Positions 33,786 through 50,199 of a stretch of 64,000 bases of DNA are shown piece by piece (position 1 is the first letter of the stretch; every line of letters starts with the position of its first letter). A program made the translations under genes and the position numbers. Below the pieces are notes generated by a model. It worked only from the letters and a program-made list of their open reading frames with translations. It made no database searches and had not been told where the DNA came from. The DNA is from Diphasiastrum complanatum (taxonomy: Eukaryota > Streptophyta > Lycopodiopsida > Lycopodiales > Lycopodiaceae), in assembly GCA_029204225.1 (NCBI GenBank), contig CM055095.1:17667561-17731560 (forward strand), given 5' to 3'.

Positions 33786-34875
33786 TGTTAGATTTCTTAT
33801 GCTCAATAAATAGTTCAAGTAATGAGCATCCTACAAACTGAAGGCCAACTACATGTTTTCGGACCTTCACATTTTTTCCTTATGAGATTTTTTTGCCTTA
33901 ACCATTTTTAGGCACCTTCGCGAAAAATGCGACACAATGGCCAAGTGGCCAGAATGCCTTAGAAACCATTTTTAAGGCACCTTCGCTTTTTTGCCTTTTT
34001 CACCCCTTCACGAAAAAGGCGTCAAAGTGGCCAAAATGCCTTAGAAACCATTTAAGACACCTTTGTCTTTTTCGCCCCTTCACGAAAAATGCGACAAAGT
34101 GGCCAGAATGCCTTAGAAACCATTTTAAGACACCTTCGTATTTTTCGATTTTTTCGCTACCTTTAGTCTAAGACACCTTCAACTTTTTCGCTGCCTTCAA
34201 TCTAAGACACCTTCGGTTTTTTTCGCCTTCTTCGCTACCTTCAGTCTAAGACACCTTCAACTTTTTCGCTGCCTTCAGTCTAAGACACCTTCGGTTTTTT
34301 TCGCCTTCTTCGCTACCTTCAGTCTAAGGGCGTCTTCGGGATTTACATAAATTCAGTCTAAGGGCACTTTCAGGATTTGCATACCTTCAGTCTGAAGGCA
34401 CCTTCGGATTTTTCGCGTTTTTGCACATTGGCAAACCGACGTCGCCAACTTATCATCAACCCTAAAACAGCTGGAAAAACAAATATCCTAAAGGCGGTTA
34501 CCAACTTTGTACATATGCAAAATTGGAATATATGGCAGTTAAGGTATAAGATATTTTTCTCTCGACACTTGTAAATATATATACTAGCTGAATCAAGCTA
34601 TGTAAGTGTTAATTGAATTCCTTTTTCAATTAGAGTTATCTGTAGCCAACGTTATCACGCTCAGCAAGCTTAAGTTATTACTTCAAGCTATTGTACTCAC
34701 TGTTGATATTAATCAGAGTGCAATTTTTGTCTCACTACTGCGTTGTTCATTTGCGCAATCTGTATGAATCATTCTACTTGAATATTTATGTTGCTAACTG
34801 TTGCGTTTCCATTCCTACACACCTACACTCAAAGCCTCGAGCTTCCGCTGCTGGTCATCCCCACGTTTTATGACA
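33786..34875 (+). repeat. 3' LTR of the shrunken copia element with inner minisatellites
   Basis: Preceded by polypurine ATTAAGGGGGAG; starts TGTTAGATTTC and ends CCACGTTTTATGACA. Between about 33.87 and 34.42 kb it carries two kinds of tandem repeat built on GGCACCTTCG and TTTTTCGC phrases. TATA-like ATATATATAC lies near 34577. Confidence 0.65.
33870..34420 (+). repeat. Nested minisatellites in the LTR
   Basis: First block (33.87-34.13 kb): about three units near 85-95 bp with GCGACAAAGTGGCCAGAATG then CCTTAGAAACCATTT. Second block (34.13-34.42 kb): units of about 40-45 bp with CTTCAGTCTAAGACACCTTC and TTTTTCGCTGC or TTTTTTTCGCCTTCTTCGCTAC, alternating in two forms. Confidence 0.8.
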
Positions 34876-34923
34876 TCTCCAACCTTATGGAGTCCACTCA
34901 CAAAGTCTTAGATCATCAACTCC

Positions 34924-35142
34924 ATGTATAAGACAGACCGAGTGTTATGGCATTCTTATTCACTCCAACACCCAAGAATAGGTGCAACTCTTAAACATAC
35001 GTCAATTCATTTGCACAAACAACTGCATGATGAGTTTCGATCACTTGTTCGAGGGTTAAGAGAAGCATCGATCACGGTGATGGCAGCCACTAAAGACAAA
35101 TTAAAGTCTGTCATTCCTCAAAAACTTACGGGAATTTTATAA
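34924..35142 (+). CDS. Unrecognised 72-codon ORF, doubtful
   Basis: Frame with a helical, charged C-terminal part (HKQLHDEFRSLVRGLREAS, ATKDKLKSVIPQKL). No domain recognised. It follows the copia LTR and precedes the 3' side of the RABD gene; it may be a relic of a host exon or chance. Confidence 0.15.
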   Translation: MYKTDRVLWHSYSLQHPRIGATLKHTSIHLHKQLHDEFRSLVRGLREASITVMAATKDKLKSVIPQKLTGIL

Positions 35143-35899
35143 TTTATCACTACAACCATGTGTGATTGAGTGAATTGATCTAGAGACCTTGATAAGAGAA
35201 AAAGGCTTGTGGATTTCTTTTATAAACCAATGAGCTGCTAACAGGAGCAAAGGAAGTTATCATTTGCAACCGTACAGATCTATGCATGAGAGGCGGTGAT
35301 CAAAATCTTCAAAATTCACAGATTTAATACACCGCAAGTCTCCAGCAAACATGTTTCTACATCAAAAGCAACAGAAAATATGCAGACATTGTTGACATCT
35401 GTACTCCACCAGCTAAGGTCTAGCAACTTACAATGGATCCTCTAAAAACCTCATTTGAAAATAATCATTCTTCTCAGATTCTCACAGTTGCAATAGCTAA
35501 ACTTGAATTTCAATCTGTTCATGCTCAACGATGGCAATAACCTCAACAACAAGCCACCAAGCTACTGCAATGTCTTTATTCCCAGTAAGCAATAGCTGCA
35601 AGAATAACAAGCAAAATACGAAATGGGAGACATGCATAATAGTCGATCCCAAAAAAATCAAGTACCAAGTTGGCACATTATTTGTTCTATAATGTAGATC
35701 CCATTCTGACAGCTTCAGGCATTGGTGCTGTGCAATCAACTGTGTGTATAAGAAGGCACCTTTGTGTCCATTTAGGCATGGAGCACTCACATGACTGCAA
35801 ATGACAAGCTAGGTAGCTGTGCAGTCACTAAGCCGAGACAAACATGCACTAACTAGACCAAGCCTGACTGACAAGGCACTGCTCTGTACGATACATTGC

Positions 35900-39514
<3,615 letters not shown>

Positions 39515-39800
39515 GATGCAAGCTGCAAATTCCTGTCGGGGTCCCTGACACCCAGGTATCCAATGATGATCCGCACACCCCCTGCTGCCGCACAAGAAAA
39601 GGAAAGAAGAACGCAGCCAAAAGGACGACGCCAAAAGCCGCATACGGCTGCGCCGCATTTGCTTTGCTCATGTGAACGCCGCCTTAACTGCGGCCGGCGG
39701 TGAACAGGCCCGAGGTCACATCCTTATTGCTCACTTGGCACCAACAATTGATCCGGCCAGAAACCACCCCCATCCCTGATTGACCTAAGGAGTGGGACCA
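39515..39800 (-). promoter_or_regulatory. 5' UTR/promoter region of the RABD gene
   Basis: The sequence upstream of the RABD start is distinctly GC-rich compared with its surroundings (39570-39720, CCGCA/GGCGG phrases), as often in plant 5' leaders. No clear TATA box was seen. The ORF on the opposite strand here has no domain and is not considered a gene. Confidence 0.45.
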
Positions 39801-42800
39801 GCCCGGGTGAGCACTCATCCTATGCATATCGCGATCCTGTTACAATCTGGAATCTGAATGCTTTGAATGAAGCTCATTGTTGCAATCAAGTGGTTCATTT
39901 CACTTGCTAAGTATTTTTTGATTAGTTTAAAATCCTTTTAAATTATTTTCAACACCTCAAAAATTTCAAAAGAATGTGAGAAGTCACATATCTAAGGTAG
40001 TGTGATCGTATTGGATGGGAGAACATACTCAACATTTGAAATTAACAAATATAAGTGTGAATGACATAGTGGATGATAAATGTTTGGTATATTTTATCAA
40101 GAATTAAACATTAAAGTTGAATTGTTGCTTTGAAGCTAGGAACTAAGTCAAATTGGTATATATAGCCAAAAGAGTAAAGATTGTTTCAGTTTCACCCAGT
40201 ACATTCATCCCAATTAATGAACATGCCAATTGCATGCCACATGGGAAAGCTTCGGCATTTGTGCACTAATCATTTTACTATGAGAAAAAAGCTTCATAGA
40301 TACACAATTTTCCATTCACATCCCTATGCATATGAATTGAAATGGGGCATCCAAAGAAAGGCATTGTTTTCACATGCAAAATTGTTTAACCATGTGAATG
40401 GCATGCATAATTTTCCTACTCATATTTAACGGTCATACACATTTGGCCACATGAAGAAATATATAGAGCATTGGGCCCAATGGCCCACCAAAAACACTTG
40501 CAGTGCCAAATTAGAATTATGTACATTAGAAGCAAATCTGTATCTACCAATCGTGCATTAGAGCCAAAATGAAATGCAAGAAGCAGGTAAATATAGCCAC
40601 TATGATTTGGATAGGATTTTTTTTGGGGGAGTGTGGATGGGCATATATAAGCTCGTAAATAGGAGTTGTTGATTACTACACTAATATATTAATGTTGCTT
40701 TGAACTAGAGCTATCTAAAATCTGGATCCAACAACTTTGAAGAAGATACAGATTTTGATGCACCATTTTCTTAAGAAAAATCATATCAAAGACCTAGAAA
40801 ATCAAGTGTTTTAAGAATTTACAAAGTCCCATTGAGGCTGATCTCATCCACGATCTTTTTGCTCCGACGCCAATTTCTTATGTGTCTAGCAAACATTGGA
40901 ATTCGTGATAATCTACATTGCAACCATAAGTTATATTAAACTAGAGGGTATCACCATTCATGCAAGAGAACAAAACATAGTTGATGAGATCATCATCTAT
41001 ATACTATTGATCATAGGATAGGGGTTGAATCTAGTGCTTCCCATGCTCTTGTGTGAGAGTAGATGCACAAACCAATGGAGATCCCAATGCTCATAGAATT
41101 TTCCCAAAGTGAAATGCAAATGTCATCTATTCTAGTCTTTGTATACTTTGTCACCCTTAACTAGCTTCCTAGATTGTTATTGTTATTCCTTCTAACAACT
41201 AGTAGTTAAATCCTTTATTAACGACTTTGGAGAGTTTAAAGTGGCATCTACCTCAATGTACATAGTTAATGAATTAGTTTGAAAACTTTCTTTCCATTAT
41301 TTGCCTTACTACGTATTCGACTAATAATATAAATTAAAGTACATGTCAAGAGGGAGAGAGAGAAGCTAGACCTTTATTTTCAACGCACCTCATTTTCAAG
41401 AAAACAAAACAAAACAAAACAAAAAAATAGCGTAAGGATATCAAGATTGTACTTGCAAATCAAAAGAACTAGTCCACCCAGAAAATATACACATATCCTA
41501 ATCAGATTTCAAAAAACATTACGATTCTAATTCTAAACATAGGTAGTCATGTTGACATAATCATGCTTAGAACTTGTTAGTAGTGAAAACAATATCCTCT
41601 TTTGTTAAAATTAGATGATGAGCAAAAGTGAATTGATGCAAGAATGGGGACTTGTACTAGTTTGTTTTATGTTCTTCTAATGCATCGAGTTATTGCCTTG
41701 GGTTGCTCCTCATTCGACATTTGTGGAACCAATACATTGCTTGAAATTAGACTAAGATACTTGAACTAGCCATGATCATATTTTAAAACTATATACCATA
41801 AAAAGTTGGAATGGCATGGTGAAAGTGCTATTATTCTTGTACCTCAAGGGTGACTCTGCTCTTGCTCACAAGAAAGCGCATTTGCACTTGCTGAAACACA
41901 AATTTCAACCTACATTTTCCCTTAGTTGAAAAAGCCTTTTACTTAACAATGTAGAACAATGCTATTGCACTTTTCTCTTAAAACTGGCCTCTTAAAACCA
42001 ATAGCGATTGCAATTTGAAGCTCATATTAAGTTGTGATCAACTTGTGAATGTTTTATGTAGAAAACTTTTTCTTATGTCAACATACAAACTTCAGCTTCT
42101 TGAGTGTTAATGTTGGCCCTGCCCGAAGCTACTGATGATGTGATTTTCCGTGCTGGTAGAAATAGAAAATATGCATATGAAGTTGTGATCAACTTGTGAA
42201 CGTTTAATGTAGAAAACTTTTTTTTATGTCAACGTACAAACTTCAGCTTCTTGAGTGTTAATGTTGGCCCTGCCCTAAGCTACTGATGATGTACTTTTCC
42301 GTGCTGGTAGAAATAGAAAATATGCTTCTTGCCTCAAATATCAAAAAAGCCTTCTGATTCAGTATTTAAAGATCTATTGTTTTCTCAAAGGTGACCCCTA
42401 CTCCTTGTCCGTTGTTGAAAATGTTATCAATGCTATTAGAAATGTGATCAACTTGAAAAAGACCTAAAATCAACTCGTCACTTTGACCTTGCTCATTGAC
42501 TAGCAAGTTTCATAGCTATCAAACTTTTAAAAGACTAAAGTGTAGAGATACTTTTAATTGTTGATGAAAATCTTGTACCTAGAATTCCAACATTAGTTCT
42601 CCAGATCTTCATTCTTTACTTGCGAGGGCGACAGTTCCTGTTGCACTAATCATAAATAATTTGTATTCAATGTCAACGGGTTGATCAACCTCTACAAATC
42701 AGAAAATTTGAAATGGTTTGCATGTGTGTACCAATGAATGGTAATTATAAGTAACAAAGATCACTAGTAGCAAAAAAGAAGAATACTTCTGATGAAAAGC

Positions 42801-43200
42801 AGGTCGTATTTTGTTCCTTGCATGGGTATTGTCTTTGAGCATTCACTTAGCTAAGTGGATAACTATCACTTTATAGGCATTTAAAGGCCAATACATATAC
42901 TTCTTTGCGAGGTCATGAACAGCCATTATCGGAAAAGAATGCTGAGTTTTCACAAAGCAAGTATAGAAGAGATGATTCTTATGAAAATTTATTGGGTCAA
43001 ATGGCTCTTGTTTTCAGCAAGACAGTTAACTCTCGAACAATTTCACTACTAAAATATAACCTCATAGTATCAGGTGCACATGTCACTCTCGTGAGACCTG
43101 CAGACTTTATGCTGACAAAGTCCAGGCTTAATTTATCCAGCATGATAACTCTGCATTGCATATATGTACATTGAAATCCTCTTATCTACATGTGTCCAAA
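39801..43200. other. Intergenic stretch
   Basis: AT-rich, no supported gene. Contains (AAAAC)n at about 41400-41424, a 151-bp tandem duplication at 42030-42325 and scattered short ORFs without domains. A run GGGGGAGTG with a TATATAAG close behind (40627-40665) hints at an LTR, but no other element part was found. Confidence 0.5.
42030..42325. repeat. Tandem duplication, period 151 bp
   Basis: Two copies, 42030-42174 and 42181-42325, differing at a few positions, starting AGTTGTGATCAACTTGTGAA and ending AAATAGAAAATATGC. A six-base spacer ATATGA lies between. Confidence 0.92.
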
Positions 43201-43412
43201 TAATTTTAAATCCATACGACTTATCAAGTTGTGAAAGATAGACGTGCATTGAATGTGGATATCCCAATCAATTGAAGATCAGGACTCCAAAACCCTCCCT
43301 GACACAATCACTTGGTGTTCTGGGAACCGTTTTAGCAACTGCTAGTCCCTCAACAAGAATATAATAAGTGGGGTCTTCTTGTAAACTAAATGCTTTGCCC
43401 TCTCACCTTGAG

Positions 43413-46400
43413 CTACAAGAAACCCCCCCAATATCGAAGGAAAGGAAATAGTGCAACCAAAATTCTCAGGTATATTGGTCGTTCCTTGCGCGACCGCCTG
43501 CCCAGGCTCTCCTTTCTCCTCACTGGAGTTGTTAGAATCTCACGTTTAATTGGCTCCAAGTCATCCCACCCTCCAAGCATTGACCTTTTTCCTGCTTCAT
43601 GTCCTGCTGAGACAGATTCTTTATCTGAATTTTGCATGGATCCTAGCATAAGATCAGGCTCACTTAAGTTTTGTGTCTCTTTAGCTTTGTCATTAGCATC
43701 AAAAGTTTGCAATTCATCAACCAATCCTTGTGAGTCTAGCCAAAAATCTCTTTCTGGTGATAATCTTGCAGATCTAGTTTGGCGTGCTGAATCTGATTCA
43801 CCACTTCGTTTGGATTTGACAGTGCTGCGTTTTTTTTTTGGGCTTTGAGTTGAAATATCCAAGAAGTTGTGAAAGGGACTTTTGAGCCCACACAACAGGG
43901 GCTAAAAATTTTGATGCAGCTGGAAGAAACGCTAGAGCCACCATGAGTCCCAATGGATTGTTGAAAAGCCATGGGACTGTCATCAACATAGCTGGGAACA
44001 CCAAACCTACAAACCCGACCACCTGACAATCAAATCAAGGAAAGTAGGTTTTAGATCAGTTTGACCAATTTTTTCAGTATCAGTTTCTCTTTGTTAACAA
44101 CCGGTGATTTGATGTGTAGGATAGTATACGAATAGTACAGAAAAAAGACTGCAATTTATTCCACCCACAGAATCCTAGACCATAAACTCCATCATGTATA
44201 GCACAGACAATATGCTGCACTACTTTTACAAACGCCATGAATGCACTAAAGCTAGTGCAGCTTACTCGCATGAAAGATGTCTGTATTAGGTTTGGTACAT
44301 CTATCTAAACTTCAGAGACCAACACAGCTGAGTTTCTATCCCTTTTGTGAAAAAAAGGCTGGGGTTAGTACCAAAATCCAAAGCCAATAAAGTGAAATCC
44401 CTATTCTTTCATACAAAAGTGAATGAACTCACATCATATTTTAATATCACAAAAACAGCACGTTAGACATCAAAAGAATGGTTTGTTTCTTTGTGACTCG
44501 ATGGCCAAGCACCAAAAGACAATGGTTTCAGAAGACATCCATGTACTACGTTGCAGACGTGTTTCCTCACAAATGCAATCTGGAATAACTCGCAAATCCA
44601 AACTGAAAGCAAGACAGTCATATCATTTGCATACACAATTCAAATATATTTGGATGACTAAACTGCATAAAAGCCCCTTCCAAACCTTTTAATACGAAAT
44701 GTATTATTATTCAAACATACTTCATTCCGTACGTACGAAACTGGATGCTAAAAGTTACTATTCCAAATTCCATCAGTTTTGCACATTTCTAAAACGAACA
44801 CCCTTTGTACAAGCTCCCACATGCGTACAGTTTGCAAAAACATTACTGATTCCTGAGAATCAAGACTAAACCTAACACCGCAGGTTCTCTCTAAACCCTA
44901 AACCATGAGGCAACAAGGTTTCTCAGAATATGGCAACACCTATGGCTCAGCACAATGGTAAAACCTCCACTGGACTGAGTTCCACTGGTTCCTCAGGATC
45001 TGGCAGCATGGATTGACTTCTTTTAATTTCTGAGAATTGAGGCAGAAATTTTGCTCTCTTTGTACATGAAGTTCCACTTACATAATACAACCATAGAAAT
45101 TATATTGTTTGTAGGAGCCATCTTTGAGCACATTGCTAAAAATGTAAAGAAAACTTATTGCTATTAGAGCTAGATATTACATGATACTGCCATAAATATG
45201 ATAAATTTGGTGATCGTTCCGAACCTTTATTGATCCAAGTTTCATGTCAAACGGAGTTCTACAGCAAAAGATCTTGCAAAGCTTCCAAATGAGTAAATTG
45301 TTTTCTCATTTTTATTTTCTTAATCGTCCTTTTTGCAAATGTGACTGGATCTTGTTATTTCCGATTGTTCCTTGATCCTTAAGATCCGATTTCTATCCAT
45401 TTTGATCTCTTCAAAGTGAAGTCTTTGACAAAACAAACCTCGATCAAATTAGATTTTCTGTTTTGGAAGATTTCTTTTTTGGATCTTTACATCCTTTGGG
45501 CGCACTATTTGGACATTTTGACAACTTTTTCACCACCTATCGCCTGTGATGTTGATGTTGACGTTGAGTGCTGAGGTGCTGACGCTCAATGCCTCGATGC
45601 TGCTCCTGAGTGCCTTGACGTTAATTCTGAGAACTTTGCTCATTCATACTATATCCGATGATCTTGAGCATTGTTCGAATATCATTCCCACTTCTAGTGC
45701 GTCAATTACTCTGCTTATTATAGTAATTTCAATTGCTACTATTTGATAATGATTCCATGGTTGTTAGGGTATGTTTGACATTGGTATGCACTTACACTTC
45801 TCCAAATGCTTCGATTCTCCCTGATGTTCCTGATGCCTCCTCTGGGATTGCATTAGCAAATAGTTCAGATGGGTTGCTCGATCCTCCGTCAGTTTTTTAT
45901 GCTTCCTATTGATATTGTGCATTGGTAGCACCTGATTATATTGCATGTCTATTTGAGGTCTATCTAGATGAGTATTGAGGCCAGAGTACATCAGTTGGTA
46001 TCTCTATTAGTATGTCTGGGTTTGTTACTATTACCCTTATGAATTATGTTCTTCTCAATGATGCTTTACACTCATGGGCATTACGGATTCCTTGGCATGA
46101 TGAAATTATAGATTCATGGGCCCTATGGATACCTTGGGCTCTCGACCTTGTCACGACTCACCGCACATATTTCTATTCTTGCTATTATTTGTCAAGATGA
46201 TCTCCTTACGCTTCATGGTTCTTGGCATTCTTGGTTGTTACATAACGCTTCGTCTCCAATGATGTTGCACAATTGTTGTTATGCTTCCTATGATCCTCCC
46301 ACTTGGTGCCGGTTTTCTAATGTTGCTATCTTTCCTTGTAGCGGATATATTGATGTTGTCATTCCTACCTATTGTTCTTTATTTGTTCCTTTTATTGATG

Positions 46401-49400
46401 ATCACAACCATCAAAAGTTTCTCTGAATAGCTTGGGCTAGACATTTTTTGTCCTTGCCAATTACTTACTGATATACAGCATGCTTGGTTGCTACAACCTG
46501 CATGGCCACTTCATAAAGTTTGGCATGGTTACCTTCATTCAATGCACTAACAGTATTCTGAATGAAATAGAGAGAGAATCTCAAAAATAGAGAACTTGAT
46601 AGCTTAATCTCAAAAGTGTTATTTACAAGGCAAATGCTATCACAATGTAATATGAGGAATGAACGTATTAGAAAGCATCCTATGTGATTTGTCACGTTTG
46701 GCATCTATTTACATGGCCGTCTTGCCAATTACAATGCATGTGACCAAAATTGGTCAAGCTAGTGTGAAATTTCAACACTCCTCCTCACAATTTAGCTTGA
46801 TGAGACTATCTTGGATCAATAATAATTACATGCATAAAAACAACATAATTTACAGGTTCTTGATGTATGTAGTGAGTATGATCACTCATTACAATAAGAA
46901 CATAATTTGAGCTCCAAATTGTCAAATGTAGTGAGAGCTCCATAAAGGTTGTCTTCAAGATCCAAGCTTTATCTTTGGTAGGTTGTTGAATGATCACCTT
47001 GGGCTGCAAAATGTGAGTCTCCTCCTCAAAATAAACATGAAAAACAGCAGCTTTCCATACGATTCAACTTTTGTATGAAGCACATACAACGAAAGCCTGA
47101 GATATCACCATCTTGACTATATCCACCAAAACAATGAACTCCAACTTGGCATCCTTCCAATGAAGGTCTTCATTCCTTGGAAATTCAAGAGTGAATGGAT
47201 CACAAGATGAGGCCTTTGAATAAATATTTGAAACTCCAATCAAAGTAGTAATGATCACTATTTCCTCGTTATATTGAGGATGCTACTTCCCTTATGCTCC
47301 TTTAATTGCCATTGTACTTCCTACAATTCCTATTGGTGATTCCATTGGTTCAAGGGATGATGGTTGAGCTTGTCCATTTAGCATGTACTATTGAGGCTCT
47401 TCTTGATGAGTCTTCCGCTTCTAGTCTATGCATACGCAAGCTCACAGTTCGATATGTATGGTGTATTCCTTGGTGCTGGTATCCTCATGCCGCTGTTCAA
47501 TTTCCTTGGTTCCTTCGCTTTACCTTCAATTCTTACTTTGCTTGATGTACATGTTCCAATCCAGTTCCAGTTCCAGTTCCAGTTCCAGATATTATTTTTC
47601 ATTGTTTATATATGGCAAATAGTTGCACAACTATTAATGGTTACATACAGATTGTACTTGGGCCTTATTAAGATCACATTCCACAAATGATTGTTGTTGC
47701 TTATCTTCATATATATCCACGTATTCTTCCATATCTTTGTGCTTGCATATATGGATTTGCTCTTGTCGATGCTAATGTTAGACACTCTTGGGCTTTATGA
47801 ATTCCTTGGAGTGTTGATTCTAGTTTTCTAGATGCTATTATGCATTCTTTGACATTACAGATACCTTGGATTGCTGCAAAGGTATTCCTTCCAACTGTTT
47901 GTTAGGGTGATCTATTTATACTTTGGGTTCCTTGGCATGCCTAGTTGCTACCTATCACTTGATCTCTGATAATGTTTCCGAGTTGCTATTATGGTTGTCG
48001 CATTTACATTTTTTTGTGATATTCTTGCGCCATTCGATAAGCTTTGGATATCTCACTTGTCAAGATCCTGCATGATCACACTTTCTTATGGCATTCTCGA
48101 GCTATTAGAGTGCCTTGAGCAACTTACAACATCGTTTTGATTCTTTGTGTCTTGCATCTACATCAACTTATTATTGTTTTCACATAGTCCATACTTCTCT
48201 ACTTTTGGCCATTATTAGTGGACACACACTTTATATTATATTGTACACAATTACTAATTTGGGACCTGGTATTTGAATTTTCATATTTCCCTCCAAGTTG
48301 ACTTAAGGGAGGTAGCTTTCGCTTAGTATGAAATTCGAATAACAACTAAGGCTATTCATTTGTTTGTTATGAGTTTGGAATCTTGAGCTGTTTGTAGGGG
48401 AGTTCCATCTTTGAATCAAAGATAAATATGCTTGCGCTATCAACAACCATCGATTTCATGAGTCTTCTTTGTTGAAGAATGCTTGTGATAAATCTGTAAA
48501 TGAGTTCTTACCCCCCCGGTATGAGCATTGAATTTAGCAAATCTCAAAAATAGAATATTCTCTTACTTTAGATTATAATTATGTCTCAATATGGCCAAAA
48601 TTGGCAATTACACATGCTATTAGCTAGGGTATTAGAATATTCCTTGATCTCATGATACAGATGGATTAGTTCCTAACCTAGCTTTTAAAATTCCAATTTC
48701 CTCATACCAACCGGATTAGTTTCTAGATACTTGAGTTGATACCATGGGAGTTCCTTTAACTAGAATAACATTGGTCTAAAACATGATATCTAATAAGCAT
48801 CAAAACAATATAGATATATATGTCTAATAAGTTATCTAAGGCAGCCCAATGTGATTCCCTATTTTCCACTAATTTAAAAAAAGAAAATACAATCTATGCT
48901 TGGAAAAAAGAGCACTCAAAATTTTATTTTTTTAGGTCACATTCCAAAACAAAGTGCATTTAATACAATCTAATACAGAAAGGGCTTCTAAGGGCTGAGT
49001 ATTGACCATTTTATAAAAGATGTTCTCACACTTGAGAGCCCAAAAAGTTCTAATCTTAAATGGGGCTCTCCCATTGGCCATTCATAGAAAGGTTACTCCC
49101 CTCTTTCATACTCCCCTTTAAGTTGTCACGATCTAGCACCACCCGATGCCACGTAAGAGCAAGTGAAAGTATTTGGACTTAAGGATCATGGCATCAGGAT
49201 GATTTAAACTGGCCAATCAACTTGCAGCAGTCCATTTACCTATTATTAGCCTGAAGTGTGAAAGAGGGTTGGTGCATTGCCCATCATCTCACTTGCCAAA
49301 GCTTAAAACAGGGTTTGGCAAGCCAGAACGGCAGCCAAACAAAGTTGCCACTAGTGTGAAAACACCTTAACATGCTACAGATGCTTCCAAATTTTACCAT

Positions 49401-50034
49401 TACGAGGTGAAACAAACATCAATTAATAGGACACAATAGCAGAATTTGGATAGAAAACTATGCAATCTATGATTCTGATGAACATACTATAGGGTAGTGT
49501 ACTTACAGCTCTAATGTCCAAGTTCAAAGTTGAAGGCCAAAAATCGCCCTGGTCTTCTTCCGCATCCTTTTCGCCTTCCTCACTATCAAAATTATAATCA
49601 TCCCCACTTAAGTTCCACTGTCCCATATAACCTCCTTTTCTCGCATATCTTCCGTCCTGGGCCTCGTAGTCCCACTCATTCACAGGCCTTTGCTTAGGAT
49701 TAGTAAATGAAGGAGGCGGCAGAGGGTAGGTTCTTCTCATTGACCTGCCACTACGACTCATTCTAACATTCTCTGCATTTGAATCCCAAACGCTAAACCT
49801 TCCGCCATCTTCTTGCAATTCCTCAGCTTTTGTTACGAAAATTTGTAGCTTATCATTTCTTCTCGTCGTGCTACTGCTCCATTCAGCAGAAATGGAGAGG
49901 CGTGCAGCTTTATGTCCCCAGCATAACAATGGAGAATATGAGTGATAGGGTTTCAACTCTTGTGGATTAATGGAGAGGAAGGTGGTGTTTGCGATGATGT
50001 CAACATGGACTTTGATCGCGGCCATCATCAACAT
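43413..50034 (-). CDS. Probable plastid-targeted membrane protein, two exons, frame-shifted
   Basis: Exon 1 is 50034-49507 (donor GCT|GTAAGT); exon 2 is 44022-43413 (acceptor CAG|GTGGTC), with phase 0. Exon 1 begins with a Ser/Thr/Arg-rich, acid-poor stretch that would suit a transit peptide, then PLPPPSFTNPKQRPVNEWDY, an Asp/Glu-rich tract (DSEEGEKDAEEDQGDFW) and NLDIRA. Exon 2 starts with a hydrophobic hairpin (VVGFVGLVFPAMLMTVPWLF, PLGLMVALAFLPAASKFL), then a basic segment, and finally SMLGGWDDLEPIK and RPIYLRILVALFPFLRYWGG. A run of 10 A bases (minus strand, about 43830-43839) shifts the frame; nine would join the two parts. I recall similar plant proteins but cannot name the family or its function. 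Confidence 0.7.
45540..48260 (+). repeat. Spacer-repeat family copy inside an intron
   Basis: Plus-strand sequence related to the minus-strand spacer at 24.4-26.4 kb: TTCATGGGCCCTATGGATACC then TTGGGCT at about 46117-46144, TTGGCATTCTTGGTTGTTACATAACGC near 46222, and TTGGCATGCCTAGTTGCTACC near 47931. Translations have the same WHSWLLH and SWALRIPW style. No protease, RT or chromodomain found here. It lies in the 5.5-kb intron of the plastid protein gene, opposite to that gene's direction. Confidence 0.6.
47555..47590. repeat. (CCAGTT)n microsatellite
   Basis: About five hexamer units of CCAGTT within the intron repeat region. Confidence 0.9.
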
Positions 50035-50103
50035 TCTTCTTGCCGTTGTTGTTATTACAGATTTGGCGGATGAATAGACATTGGCAAGCGCATGTGGATC
50101 GTT

Positions 50104-50178
50104 AAAACCCTAACCCCCACGCTCATCCTCCATTTCCCGATAACCCTAGCTCCAATGTTCCTCCTCCCTATATAATTA
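50104..50178 (-). promoter_or_regulatory. Telo-box and TATA-like element of the plastid protein gene
   Basis: Upstream of the minus-strand start at 50034, AAACCCTAA (a telo-box, common in 5' regions of plant housekeeping and plastid genes) lies at 50105-50113 and a second AACCCTAG at about 50142. A TATA-like TAATTATATAGG on the minus strand lies at about 50168-50178. Placement relative to the start codon is plausible. Confidence 0.45.
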
Positions 50179-50199
50179 CCTATTATTGTTTAATAGAAA

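Larger units (their letters stand above)
31767..34875 (+). mobile_element. Shrunken Ty1/copia element with LTRs
   Basis: LTR candidate 31767-32995, PBS 32996-33007, Gag start 33137-33330, a large internal deletion, an RT scrap at about 33620-33720, polypurine tract 33774-33785 and 3' LTR 33786-34875. Internal length is only 0.8 kb. The two LTR ends share CATCCCCACGTTTTA(C/T)GACA, but their middles look different. Confidence 0.75.

Noticed and set aside
40620-40670. Polypurine-like GGGGGAGTG followed by TATATAAG, possible LTR start
   Set aside because: No second LTR, PBS or coding part was found nearby, so it stays a chance resemblance.
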